Shown: positions 24,201 through 36,367 of the stretch, in pieces
Layout of the letters: each line of letters opens with the position of its first letter
Position numbering within the stretch: the stretch's first letter is position 1
From: Trichoplax adhaerens
Lineage: Eukaryota > Placozoa > Uniplacotomia > Trichoplacea > Trichoplacidae
NCBI RefSeq assembly: GCF_000150275.1
Contig: NW_002060943.1
Span: 6,688,299-6,752,298 of the forward strand
DNA length: 64,000 nt
Direction of reading: 5' to 3'
Translations under genes and position numbers: made by a program
The notes under the pieces: generated by a model
Databases searched by the model: none
Told to the model about the DNA's origin: nothing
The model's input: only the letters and a program-made list of their open reading frames with translations

Positions 24201-27200
24201 ATTCAATCAGCCTACTATATGACTTGCAATTCGCTAAATTTCACAGTCGTAATTAAAAAAAGCTGTTCAAAATCAGACAAGCTAGCAGCTACGATAGAAT
24301 CCGTTTTTAGAGGCTACAATCACTCTTTACATACTCAGTAATTATATGAATATATCATAAATTGTACTCATTACAATAATATACAACATTTTTCAATATG
24401 GAAACAGTCGTAATAATTTAATTACTATTTACATCCATACTTATTCGTTTGCACTTTTCAGTTTAAGTAAGTAAATCTAAAGATCCTTTCCGATTAGTCT
24501 ATTGATTTTTTAAATATCATATGTATTTATATAGTTATTATAAACAAGATTATACTAAATCATAAATAAATGTAGATTAGTAATTTGCAATTGCATCCCA
24601 GGTATCGAGAACTTGTTCTTCAATCGCTTTTCATTTACAACTGTAATCAATATTGAGGCTTTCATTCTGTATATATCAGTCTCTCTCAACATCTGCCGAA
24701 AGAAGAAAGGCTGCAAAAGTTGATCTATCGAACGAAAGACGAAGTCTTAGAGATAGCTTTAAACATCGCTTTGGTATCAAGGACGATAAAAAGAAATCTC
24801 AATCTTCTGCCCAAGCGACTACATCAAGTGCACAAGTACCCAATAAATTGTAAGCTTAAATTTCTTCCTATGAAAAGATTACATTGAGGCTTTGATAACG
24901 TAGCCTCTGTGTGTTGCTACATAGAAACAGCATATGTTTAACATTGTGCACGATGGTGAATTTAATACATTGAATAATACGCGAGCCGTACATTCTGCAG
25001 TATCTTTATCTTGTAAATAACTTTTTCTACTTACAATTATTGCATTTAGCATTGATAAAATGTAAGTTTCTAAAAATTACATGAAGCCTTTTTGGCACGT
25101 ATAAAAAAATAAATCAGTTACAAGAGTTAGATGTTCCCACTGTCTAGAAAAAATATTGTCTATCTTGTTTTACAAATTATATCACAAAAAATAGAGAACC
25201 AGATTTGAATCGTTGCCAATTATTTGTAGGCCAAAACAGGAAGTTCATAGCGAGAGCGTTGATCCAATAAATCACCAGCCGCAAGGGAATAGCGAAATGG
25301 ACAGAGGACAAATTCCGAAATCGAAAATTTCTCCGAGGACTTCCGTCGTGGATTATGCAGATCTACACCAGTACGAAGATATTGATACATCCGCCGAGAT
25401 AGTGTACGGCAATGGAATAGTGAATCAACAACGATCACCCATTACTACCCCTGTGAGAGAAAATCCAGGTTAATAAACGCTTTCTTGTCCTAATATCATT
25501 AAGATCGCAGCCAACATAAATTAGAATAATGAAAATTCTCAATTTTCTCATAAAATTCATTCTGAGGTTAATATTTTTCCATTTTGTATTTCTAGGATCG
25601 ATAATTAACACAGCAAGGCTACTTCAAAATCAGTCTGTGAATAGTACTAATTCTGCAAGAACTACTCCTCAAAGATCTCCGATACATGGAGATGTTCCAG
25701 GAGTAACTCCACCTAGTACATTTCAAGATCCAAAACCCAAAACGTCTATAAATGAACAAGGGAATCGAAGGCCCAACCAAGAGCAACGTCCTAAACAGCC
25801 GAAACAGTATGATGTTTCCGCAGATAAGCAGCAACGGCCGCAAAATTTGCCAGTTGCTAAAAATGGAGAAGCAAGAAACATAAATAATTTATCCGATACC
25901 AATGGGGTAGCGCCCAAAACAGTCGCTGATCAACCTAGAAGCCCAAAGCGTACTACCCCAACGGAGAATCAACGACAACAGCCATCATATCAGCAAGCAC
26001 CACCACAAGGTGTTCAACGTGGGGCTCCATCTAATATTAGGCCAAGCAATAACAAGTATGGCTATGATACTCCTCAAGCTCGGCCAGCACAAAATCCTGT
26101 ACCACCACAAGGCTATCGACGAATAAACTCCAACGATAAATCACCTACATCTGATGTTATAGGACGTAAACCTCAACAACAAGGTGTTCGTTTTCCAAAT
26201 CAAAATAATATGACGACGAATGAAAGGCAGTTCCAAAACTACCAGGCAAGGCCAAAAGTCCAACAACCGAATGTAAGACCTCAAAATCCGGCTCAGATGA
26301 GTAGAGTATCACCTACAGGTAACAATCCACCAAACTATAATCATCGCCCTTCGCAAGAGATAAAAAGTCAAGCGAATAATAAACCTGTGCGTTATGCTCT
26401 TCCGCCGCAGCAGCAGCAGCAAAATATTCAGCCTCGATCAGCTGGACCATCAGTCAATACCAGACCCCAGACTCAAGGCGGATATCGACCGCCATCCGCT
26501 GCAGTTAACAATTCAAATCCTCCTAGATATATTCGCCCCAACCAGTCAAGTGGGCTGCAAAATCCAAGGCAACGAATACCAGCTACCCAACAGATACAAT
26601 ATCAAGTCAATGCTCAGAAAGTAGAAAACGTATACGAAATTTCAACGACCAATGTCAACGAACGTATGGCTCTTAAAAATGTGACAACTAGTAAATCATC
26701 TGTTGAGCAACTTCACACAAGAACGCAACCTTCAGCAAATAGAAAAGTAATTCCCTCCAATAACACAGCGATCAGTAATACAGCTATTGCGTAAAAATAG
26801 ACCTATAATTTAGATAGCATCAAGTTTATACGTTACTCTTTAAATGTAATACCTGTAAAAATTTATTAGACCTTTATGCGCTAACAAGCTTGATTTGTGG
26901 TAAGCGTCGATAATTGATTCAATTTCTTGATATTCTAGCCTAGAGGAGGTATCGTTGAAGGTGAAGACCGAGTCATTGAAATGATTAAGCCGAGTAAAGG
27001 CTTCGGATTAAGTTTACTTGGTGCTTCAGAATTTGGTGTCTACGTAGCCAAATTAAATGTCGGTGGAGCTGCAGAAATTGATGGGCGGTTTAAGAAGGGA
27101 GATCAAATTATTGAAGTCAATGGCTTTGAAATAGGTAATGAAGACGCTGATATTTGGTAAAAGCTACTTACTGTACCGTGATAGCTAATGCAACGCAGAA

Positions 27201-27832
27201 TTAAATGATGCCTAGATAAAATTTATGCACAATGCAGTTATATTTCATTAATGAGTCAGTTAGAATAAATTTTAGAAGGTTGCGTAGTTAGTATATTCCT
27301 TTTGTACTGTACCGTATTATTTAAAAATTTCTTTTACTTGGTTCTCTAGATGGTATGTCCTATGGCGAAGCTGCACAGATTCTACGGGTACGTAGAAGTA
27401 AAATTTCTCTAAAATAAATACAATATAATTATTGCATAGGCAGACGCATAATAAAATAATATCGATTTTCGCCACAAATAGGAAATTGGTGTAGGCTCTC
27501 GAGCAACTTTCCATGTACGACATAACTCCACAGGTAATCATAAAAAATCTAGATCTTAATAGAACCAGTATAAATGTTGCTATTAAATATCTGAGAAAAT
27601 AATTTATATTATACTCTACTATCTATACATTGGATGAAGAATAAAATTAGTTTTACACGGTACATGTTATACCTAAACTGTTTTATTTAGATCTTCCGCT
27701 ACACTTATCATCAATTATATTAAATTATAATAACTTTCACTTCAAAATATAGGTCTAGCTAAATTTGAAGAGTTTAGAGAAAGAAAGAGAATGGGAAAAA
27801 TTGCGAACAATACAGACTAATAACTTATTAAA
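21276..27832 (+). CDS. L27 - disordered region - PDZ scaffold protein (9 exons)
   Basis: Model: 21276-21294, 21681-21874, 24680-24849, 25230-25468, 25596-26746, 26939-27134, 27350-27387, 27482-27533, 27753-27832; phases agree, 712 residues. Exon 1 gives MAQVKK and joins in phase 1. Residues about 20-70 resemble an L27 heterodimerisation domain (MLAEVLSLMKHRLFKNVMDI, then QEDYAR), close in pattern to the DLG-type L27. A basic stretch follows (AERRKAAKVDLSNERRSL). Residues about 130-590 are Pro/Gln/Asn/Ser-rich and presumably disordered. Residues about 602-688 form a PDZ domain with a G-F-G-L carboxylate loop (KGFGLSLLGA), the GDQIIEVNG core and a YGEAAQILR helix. The tail (LAKFEEFREKKE) is charged and helical. 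L27 plus PDZ plus helical tail recalls LIN7, but the 450-residue insert does not, and no second PDZ, SH3 or GK is present. It is likely a junctional or polarity scaffold. PDZ is certain; L27 is likely. Confidence 0.8.
23436..23496. repeat. Inverted repeat in intron 2 of the L27-PDZ gene
   Basis: CTGTCATCTTAT (23436-23447) is the exact reverse complement of ATAAGATGACAG (23485-23496). A 37-base AT-rich loop separates the arms. It could be a hairpin in the transcript or the remnant of a small inverted-repeat element. Confidence 0.5.
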
Positions 27833-29915
27833 CGTTTTTCGACTGTAGCGGCAATGGTGTAAATAATGAATCCATGGCCTTGAGTTTATTCTGTATCGCC
27901 TCAATGTATTCATCTAATGTACTACTAACTGAATAAGTAAAGGGTATAATTTAATTTAGTTGATAAATAATACTAAGAAATGAAATTAAGTATTACATGA
28001 TTGCAGTAAAGTTTAACTTGCCATCAAATATTCAATCACTGCCGGAATGATTGTTAAATTTCTATTTGCAACGATAGACTTAGATTTCTTGGATTTTAAA
28101 CCAGGCAATGGTAGTATCATGCATTCTCGTAACCGCAAAGCAATGCATACACCGCATAATCTTAATGGTGACAACGTAACTTCGATTATCGAATACTGTT
28201 ACAACTTAATACATTAAACCCAGAAATCTAAGGCTACTTGTAAAACAATTCTGGTATAATTAATCGAATCAATTGTAAGATGGATTCAGAAATCTAAAAC
28301 TTGTAATATCATTAATACTATTTTGAATTCATCGCCAATGAAACACAGGGATAATATATATATTTTTCTTCATAGAAAATTCACTTTCATAAATAACTGT
28401 TGATGTCTGTTATTAACTTTAGGTATACTGTTTCTGTGACTATAATTACTTATAATGTAATAGCTGGTAATTAATAGAGTGTGACAAAAGCTGTTTATAA
28501 CATCTAGCAATAGATACACATTGTTTATACGATAGTATCTTTGACAGTATGAAAAAATTATTTTTCATACACTCGTTTCAATTTGGTTCACATTCGTTGG
28601 ATAGCAACAGCACTATCAAGACTAATTAATGAGCCTTCATCAAAATAAATATTCATATTTTGAAGTGATATAAATATAGCGATAATCACTTATTGTACGC
28701 TGAGAGAAAAGCAGCGGAAAGTCTAAATTAATGAACTATTTTCGTGAAGAGACTGAAAACTTCTATAACGTTTCTTTAAGGGGCAATCTTAAAATCCATA
28801 TAGCTTAGTTATGGATTTTCATAATCGTTTTTCGTTGTAAGAGTAATAAGTCGAGAAATCTCAAAATATAAAATTTATTTTAGAGTTTCTATAATAATTA
28901 TTAACGCGTGCAAGTACGATAATTTATCAAGCTGTTATTGAATAGTAATTGAAAACTTGACTTATCCGGCTTATTATCATTCAGTTAGTGACAGCACTTT
29001 TACTGTCTTTTATTGCATTATTTTCTACTCTAAATCTGCCAATTTGATGTTACCAAAGGATCTCAGTACTGTAATATTAGTTATATTACCTTAATCTTCT
29101 ACGAAGTACATAGCAAACTATTATCGCAGAACATCCTTAAAATGTAGTTTCTTAAGCGCTCATTGGATGACCGAAAAAATTTCTAAATTATGTATTACTG
29201 TATTCTTATGTTGATTATAGGCAAGTTTGCATAGTTATCGTCCGTAGTGAATGATGATTGATTAAGAACTTGCGAACAAGCAATTAAAAATCCTAATTTG
29301 AATCTGGTAAGTCGCTAAAATAGCTTTAGCAGTCTTCTGTCGCATTGCATTTTTGTTCTTTATGGTTATTTCGGTATAAGTTGAGGTAATAGTTTTATGA
29401 TTTCCACAGCTATTTGCATTGTAGGCGTAATAAAGTAATAACCTGCCCAAGAAAGATGATTTAGAAAGCACTTATTAAATAACAGTGGGAAAGTTTAACT
29501 TATACGTACAAGTGCTATATCCGAAAGTAATTGATTTTCTTAATTAATAATAGCAGCTGGTTAGAAATTATTCGATATGTAAATATACCTTTGGACTACT
29601 AGAAGAAGACTTCTCCTACGAGCAGTCCATAACATGGCAAACTAATAACCTAACCAAGAAAGATCATTTTGAAAGCATTTATTGCATGATCTTGCGAAAG
29701 TTCAACTTATATAAGCCCTGAATCAGAAAGTATTTGATTTTCATAATTAATGATAGCAGCTGGTTGGAAATTATTCTATATTGTTCGATTCCGATTTTAT
29801 CAAACTAGACAGTATAGTTTAGCAATTTAAATTTTTTTCACTAAATTACAGTACGTATAAAGTCACTACCTATCAATTTCTGTTTCTACACAGCTATAAA
29901 AAATACTACTGTATA
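27833..29915. other. AT-rich intergenic region
   Basis: About 2.1 kb with no supported gene. The only frame of note (29262-29471, minus) has no domain and overlaps the start of a local duplication. The duplication at 29434-29782 is listed separately. Confidence 0.45.
29434..29782. repeat. Direct duplication, about 145 bp units
   Basis: Copy A is at about 29434-29578 and copy B at about 29643-29782. Shared landmarks are TAATAACCT, CCAAGAAAGAT, AAAGTT(C/T)AACTTATA, GAAAGTA, TTGATTTTC, TAATTAAT, ATAGCAGCTGGTT and GAAATTATTC. The copies are diverged by substitutions and small indels. Confidence 0.75.
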
Positions 29916-30219
29916 ATGGGAAAAATATTGAAGGTATTTACAAGTATTATTGGCTTATTTAAGGACGAAAGTTCCGACAATAAAGAGAATCATAAGATTA
30001 TGATTGAAATTGTTCAAACTACGGCTTCTTTACTCGAAGCTTTCATACGGACACTATGTCGAGAGAGAATTAGTATATACTCATAAGACTGAAACAGGAA
30101 ACACCATTCGAATTAAAACACCTTCTTTAGTCCTAAGTCTATCAAACAGTCATGATGATGGTGTTATCGTGATTATCTTTATTTTTGATTTGTTTAGATC
30201 GATATATTACCGATCTTAA
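29916..30219 (+). pseudogene. Possible frameshifted GAIN-like gene fragment
   Basis: An ATG at 29916 opens a frame with helical character (ends IMIEIVQTTASLLEAF). It runs to a TAA at about 30085. From near 30045 the next frame reads YVERELVYTHKTETGNTIR then IKTPSLVLSLSN. A helical bundle followed by strands of the type G-x-T-x-x-I-x-T-P-x-x-V-L is the pattern of GAIN domains in adhesion receptors and polycystin-like proteins, so this may be a broken copy or an exon pair with an unrecognised junction. No GPS motif or transmembrane segments follow. The assignment is tentative. Confidence 0.3.
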
Positions 30220-32359
30220 TGGGTTCCCAACGTGATTATTTCACAACTGTGAAAATTCATTCATTATTGACATCTGCTAACGAACATAATCAGTTTGGAA
30301 ACTGACTGTTACTTCTCACCTACTCTCACCATTCTTTCATTAGAAAAAGAAGTTATTTATTTCTGTATCTATCCCTCTATTGTGAAAATTAAACAATTTT
30401 TACAGTATTGCTATGCCTTTTCGAGATGGAGACATTCAGAATTGTAATTTTTTGGCGTCAAATTTACGTAAAGTGATCAAAGACAGAAAGAAGATTACAA
30501 TGCGTTTATGTCTCCATCTTTCACGCACCTAATACCTTAAATGTTGCGTAAAATATTTTTAATTTAAAGCTACTGTTAATGAAATGATACCACCGCTTCG
30601 TCATCTCAGCATTTTCTCCAGTATTGCGGGCGCTGTAAATAATCGATAAAGTAAGCTAATCTTAAACTGAATATGAAATAATTGTTCAAGCTAGTAATGA
30701 TTAATTTAGAAGTAGTCTTTTACGAGCAGCCATGATTTTTACGCTCAAAGAACAGGTCATTAATTGATTACCCCTACTTACATCTAAGAAATAACATTTA
30801 TTCCTTGATAAATTTCTTTCGATGATGAAATAAAATAAATTAGATTTATTACAATTTTGTATTCTTTAGTAATCGATCAATAAGCATCTAGGGTTATGTT
30901 TTGCTTTTGATCGTAGAGTTGCTAGAGTAAAAATATGAAGTAAACAAGATGAATCACTTCTAGCCTCAATTCTGTCGGTAGTCATGAATCATCAATAACT
31001 GCTTACCCACAGCTTTTATTCTATTTCTCCCAACGAGACAGTAGCATAGTTTATGAATTAAAAATAGACCATGCATGGTTAGAATGATATCTCCAATAGG
31101 CAATAATATTGCCTTAAAGCTATGAAAAACTAATCAATATCTACCACCATTGAATTTAGCACAAACAATGTATTTTAATTTTTCAACTGTACACATCAAG
31201 CAAAGAAAGATTCAGACAGCTTTGTTATCAGATCGAATTCAAAAAGAAAACTTTCTCAAGAGTTTAGAATTTGACGCTATTATGATAGAGAAAAAATGAG
31301 TTTGGAATCGAGTTCCTTAAGGTAGAATAATAACGGACGACTGTCTGATTCTCTTTGTACTTACCGTTTCTACTCGTATATAGTCGCTGGTACCCAAATT
31401 CTTGAAAGCAAAGGCAAAAATGATATAAATAGATTTTCGTCGTCAGATATTTTCATGATAACAAATACCGAAATTCTCTCCATCTGCTCATGTGAAAGTT
31501 CCATCAGAAAGAAAATCTATACTGATTTCGATCTAAGCATCGTCGGATACCCTTAGGGATATCATCTATATTTCTTGGCAATTATTCGAACTTTAAGGTC
31601 TCTTCATTATTTAGAATTTAGCTTTGGATTGATGGCTCTGGTTAACCAATTTTATGACACTGGCTAAAGAATTTCAGATTCAATCTGGCATTAAGTCTTC
31701 AGTCATCCGAACTATTAATAAGCGCACCTACTTCGTGTCCTGTTGCCATCCTTTTCCAATCTGATGAGAAATTGTTCGAAAGTAAGTAAATATACTTCTA
31801 GTTGCTAATACACGTATTTCAGTATAACCATTTTGGCTAAATAAGTATATCACAATTTTACGGCAACTCCAACGCTTATTAAAAATTTCCCTCGCTAAAA
31901 GCACTGAAATCGCTTTCTCGTCTCAAATAAATTGTTTTAGTAAAACTAGAATCGTAGCTGTTTTATAGAAGAATTCAGTGGGTAGTTAGCGCATGTTATC
32001 TTTTCAAATAAGTATGACTATATAGCATTATCTTAGACTTTAATGTTATTTAAGGAGTAGAAAGCTCTTGATGATAAATATCTTAAGTCCAGTACTTTCC
32101 CAAATATATCAGATTCTAAAGTGATAACGGCTGTATTTAAATTAATAGAAGAAAAGTAGTAATATAGCAAATTAATCAAGTTCTAATTTTACGTCAAAAT
32201 GCGGCCTGAATCAATTAATGATAGCGTATTTATCTTCTCTTGATAGTTTATTTGATGATCGAGTTTTGCAAAATTTCTCCGAAATATCGATAGAATTTTT
32301 ACCTCTTATATATCGGATTAGTGTCCTCTTTGCCCATAGATAATTCAAGTCTGTATAAA
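30220..32359. other. AT-rich region upstream of receptor 1
   Basis: 2.1 kb without a supported gene. A 12-bp perfect inverted repeat (AGATGGAGACAT at 30424-30435 and its complement at 30508-30519) is the only structure noted. The last few hundred bases presumably carry the promoter of the first receptor gene. Confidence 0.4.
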
Positions 32360-33418
32360 ATGTTGGAAGACATGCAAGGAATCCCGCTAAATATGAGCTA
32401 TTACCATAAATCAACTACTGTCTATGTTTTTCATTACATCTACGGCATTATTGCTGGCCTAAGTATTGTGGTCAATTTAACCATCCTTTTGTTGATTGTA
32501 TGCAATAAACATCTGCTTCGTAGACCGACAAATTTAATACTATGTAGTCTTGCCTTAGCCGATCTTTTCACAAGCATTGGTCTTTTCTTAACACCAAACG
32601 CAGTTATACCATGGCATTATTATCATCTTTTCATAACTATACTAGGCATCGATATGTTTTGCCTAGCATTAGCATCCTATTATTTATTTTTTACCTTTGG
32701 TTCGATATCAATAGTAACCATAACTATCATTGCTTATGAACGTTGGATCGCTATCAACAAAGCAAGGCATTATAGAAAAATTTTTACAGTCAAAAGAGCC
32801 ATCATCATCTTAACCGCAGTATGGTTATTTATACCCGGTTTGAATATCGATCGTTTGATGATGATGAGAGCAAATCAAAATTGGACATTGAACGCATTTC
32901 CTTGCCGTCTAATTCAATTATCGAGCCACACGTTTAGTAAAGCCTGCTATTACCTTGCTTTAGAATCGCTAAGGATATTCATACCAATTCTTTTGATGAT
33001 CCAGAAGTATTACTCGATTTCTAGACATTTTTATCATCGTCAGAGTGCGGTAAAGTCTTATATTATTCGCGGTCTAAAACGCAATCGAATTCGACGCCTT
33101 ACTGTTATAGCCTCAACAGCTACAGCGATCTTATTAATATGCTGGTTACCGCACGAATTATATTATAGCCTTTATCTATTCCAAGCAGTGCCTCATAATG
33201 AGGCACTCAATCGGACATTTAAAGCAATGATAGTATTAAATACCGTTCTAAATCCAATCATGTATACAGCCATGAATACTTTCTGCAAGCGTAAGCTACT
33301 AGCTATATTAGGTCGAATAAACATATGCAATCTATTTACAGTTAAAGAAACCAGAACATTTCTTTCTATCCAAGATTACCATTCCTGTGGGCTGCCTGCA
33401 AGCAAGATTTACTATTAA
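32360..33418 (+). CDS. Class A (rhodopsin-type) G protein-coupled receptor 1, intronless
   Basis: A 352-residue seven-transmembrane receptor in one exon. Start ATG 32360 is used; the frame is open further up, but only a GTG lies at 32321. TM1 contains N39 (SIVVNLTILL), TM2 LALADLF, and TM3 Cys101 pairs with loop-2 Cys182 (AFPCRL). The TM3 end reads Y-E-R-W (residues 126-129) instead of D-R-Y. TM6 has CWLP (261-264) and TM7 NPIMY (298-302). An N-glycosylation site, NMS, sits at residue 11 of the short amino terminus. The general look is that of peptide or amine receptors; no ligand can be assigned. It is one of four related receptors in this window and is closest in layout to receptors 2 and 4. 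Confidence 0.92.
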   Translation: MLEDMQGIPLNMSYYHKSTTVYVFHYIYGIIAGLSIVVNLTILLLIVCNKHLLRRPTNLILCSLALADLFTSIGLFLTPNAVIPWHYYHLFITILGIDMFCLALASYYLFFTFGSISIVTITIIAYERWIAINKARHYRKIFTVKRAIIILTAVWLFIPGLNIDRLMMMRANQNWTLNAFPCRLIQLSSHTFSKACYYLALESLRIFIPILLMIQKYYSISRHFYHRQSAVKSYIIRGLKRNRIRRLTVIASTATAILLICWLPHELYYSLYLFQAVPHNEALNRTFKAMIVLNTVLNPIMYTAMNTFCKRKLLAILGRINICNLFTVKETRTFLSIQDYHSCGLPASKIYY

Positions 33419-36367
33419 TGACATCTAGTTCATCATGAAGGGATCATCCTTTGCACTGTCGCTTTTATTTAAAATGCCTATTTCTTTGCATTGTGATTAT
33501 TTCTACGTAATAACATCACTCTAGTATAAATCTTTATTATGTTCTTTAAATCATATAAAAACTGTTTCTTCAATTCATATCTATACTTATAGTGTATCCC
33601 TATTTATACAATAATCATATTTAAGTACTGGCATAGGTTGCCATCTGTACGAAGGCACCAGTTCGCAGTATTGACTCGCAAAGGATAAAAATATAGTCTT
33701 ACACTTTCTATTTGCAGTTCTATCTATGTACTTTTATGCCTGATGACTTTATTACGTAACGCTATTACGTAAGCAAAATTGATTTATCTCGTTTAAATTT
33801 TAACAAACCGACTAAAGGTATTGTAATATATTTCTACGCGTTACTTCACATTGTTTATCCTGCACGTGATAAGTTTGATCAATTCTGATTTAGTAGCATT
33901 TAGTAAAATATATTTATGATTTATCTTGCTTGATAGGAAGCCATCGGTCAACACTACGGTGATCAAACCACATTTTTTATCACATTTTCAATATAATTAA
34001 ACATTTTGATATTAACTTCCTTATATATTATTGCTTAACATTATAAATATAAATAATTAAAAACCTCATTGCCTCATTTTTATTTCATACTCTTAAGCTT
34101 ACCAATTCCTGGCAGACATCTAGTGTAAATCCACCCGAGACCCATAAGTCCAACATAATTCTTATCGTAATTGAAAATAGTGTACGTAGTATATGATTCT
34201 ATAAGCTGTATAGTATAGAATATTCAGTAGGTCTTTTATTCAATAGCGACAGCTAAGGGGCAATGTCATATTAATACCATTTCTGGTTACGGAAATTATC
34301 ATCGACAGTACACCGGTGACAGTCATACATAGGTAACTTTAAAGTAATGTACAGACTGGTTTATTTATTTGTTATAAGTAGATTTTAGGCTTATGGTTCA
34401 CAGTCTAATAAGTTCAACATTAAAACTGTTAAGGTTAGAATAATTCCTCAATACACCACGTACGAGCTGTGCGAATAGTACAAACCTCCTAATTCAACAT
34501 ACCAGCCGCAATCTATAATTACTATATTAGATTAAACCGACTATTCGGAGTCATACCGTTCTTGATAGCATACTTTTACCATAATTTAAAGTCGTACAAC
34601 TACCGTAGTTAACTAATATCTCTACAACATTAACTGAAGAAGGCACTAATAGAAAAGATTTATGGCCTTCTTCCGTGATATAGACACTTGTATATGTGCG
34701 TATCCGTATACGCATAACACGCGTCTAATTACAGCTATTTATGGTAGAGCACGGTAAATAGGATTGCCATGTTCTATTTTTATTAGCAACTTCAAATTAA
34801 GTTTAGTATATATATACATAACATTTAGATAGTTAATCTGACTTTTTCCATACTTGCACTACCATACTTTTACTCTATTTCTTTGGATTAGTAAATCCAT
34901 GCAATAGAGGCATAATATGCTAAACGATTACGATATTACGTTCTCTGGAATAAGGTTATTAGGATGTACGATACGTTGCTTTTAGTATTGAAAACCAGCT
35001 TCAAATTACTATGACTACTAAAAAATAAAAGTGAACTGAGCTTAGAGCTGAGCAATGAAATAATTGCATTAAACACTTGTAAGTATCGGCATCACCATAT
35101 TGATCGTATAAACAGCACGGTACACGCGTTAACATTGAATCACTAAAAACTTACGCGCAAGTGTTCTAACATATAAAATACAGCTAACTGCGGAATAATA
35201 GACAGAATTGTAATTCTTACTTTCTATTGCTTTCTAAGTAGCATTGACAAGGCTTAAAGCATGTATCATTTTATGAAATAGACTTGCTTTAACTCCGACG
35301 GAGATACTGTTATTTCTTCATCAAATCTAACAATTTTGTAATTTAGATATGTAAAAGTTAGATCAACTAAAAAATGAACCTAATATGTCGCATGGCAAAG
35401 TAAGAATAATATTATTAAACTGTCATATCTGGTTTGCATACGAAAACTTAAAATCAAAGAAATAGTAATTATATCAGTTTTATTAACTGTATAATGATAG
35501 AAATATGTATTTTTCGAAAAAATATTGATTTTGTTATTTATTTACAGAATGCGTATTGCTAAGGCTTTCATTATTGGTTATAACTGTAAATAGCTTACAA
35601 TTTATTATTCTGCATTGAAAAAATCTGTGTAGGTACGATTTATTTACATTACTAACTTTCAAGATAAATGTTTAGATTAGAATTATATTGACCAGGTGGA
35701 TATTTAATTACTTATTTATTTCTTTTCTAGGTGTTGACGTTTCTATAATAGCCTTAAACTAGAGTTAAGAACCGCTGCTAAGCTCAATAAAATCATATTT
35801 ATTTGCAAGTGATAACCAAATATTATTAATCAAATAAATGCAATATTTGACTATTTTCATAATAACAGCAACGCTAAAATTAGTAGTCCCTGGAAGTCAG
35901 TACAGTAGTATTCCAGTATAAGTCGCGTAAATATCTTCCTAAAAGAACAGCTGGAAAAAAAATAGTTTATTTATGAGTTGCAACAATCCCATTGCCCTCT
36001 TTATAGCGAACGCTACAATTTTTCTACTCCGATATTGTATTAACTTGATTGATTAGAAGGGAAACTGGTCAGTATCTGATAATTTATATTAATGATATCA
36101 CATTATATTCTAGTTATTATTATAAAATAGTTAAGAAATCTAACCTTAACTTCTATTAAACATCGTTGATTCAGACATCTATATTCTAGCCTCAAATAAT
36201 AAATTTCTCTATTCTGCAACCTATTACATCGAAATCATAAGCTATTACATTTGCATACATATTACATATTGCATTACTAACGCCAATTTGGCACTGTTTT
36301 ACGCAAGAGACAGCAATATTCCAGTAGCAATACACGCTAGCAACATTTTCAGACTATACAAAGTATA
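33419..36367. other. Intergenic region between receptors 1 and 2
   Basis: 2.9 kb of AT-rich DNA. I see no frame with receptor motifs (no CWLP or NPxxY codon strings) and no other coding-like segment. Confidence 0.45.

Noticed and set aside
25220-25917. Minus-strand frames opposite the L27-PDZ disordered region
   Set aside because: They are shadows of the low-complexity coding exons on the plus strand.
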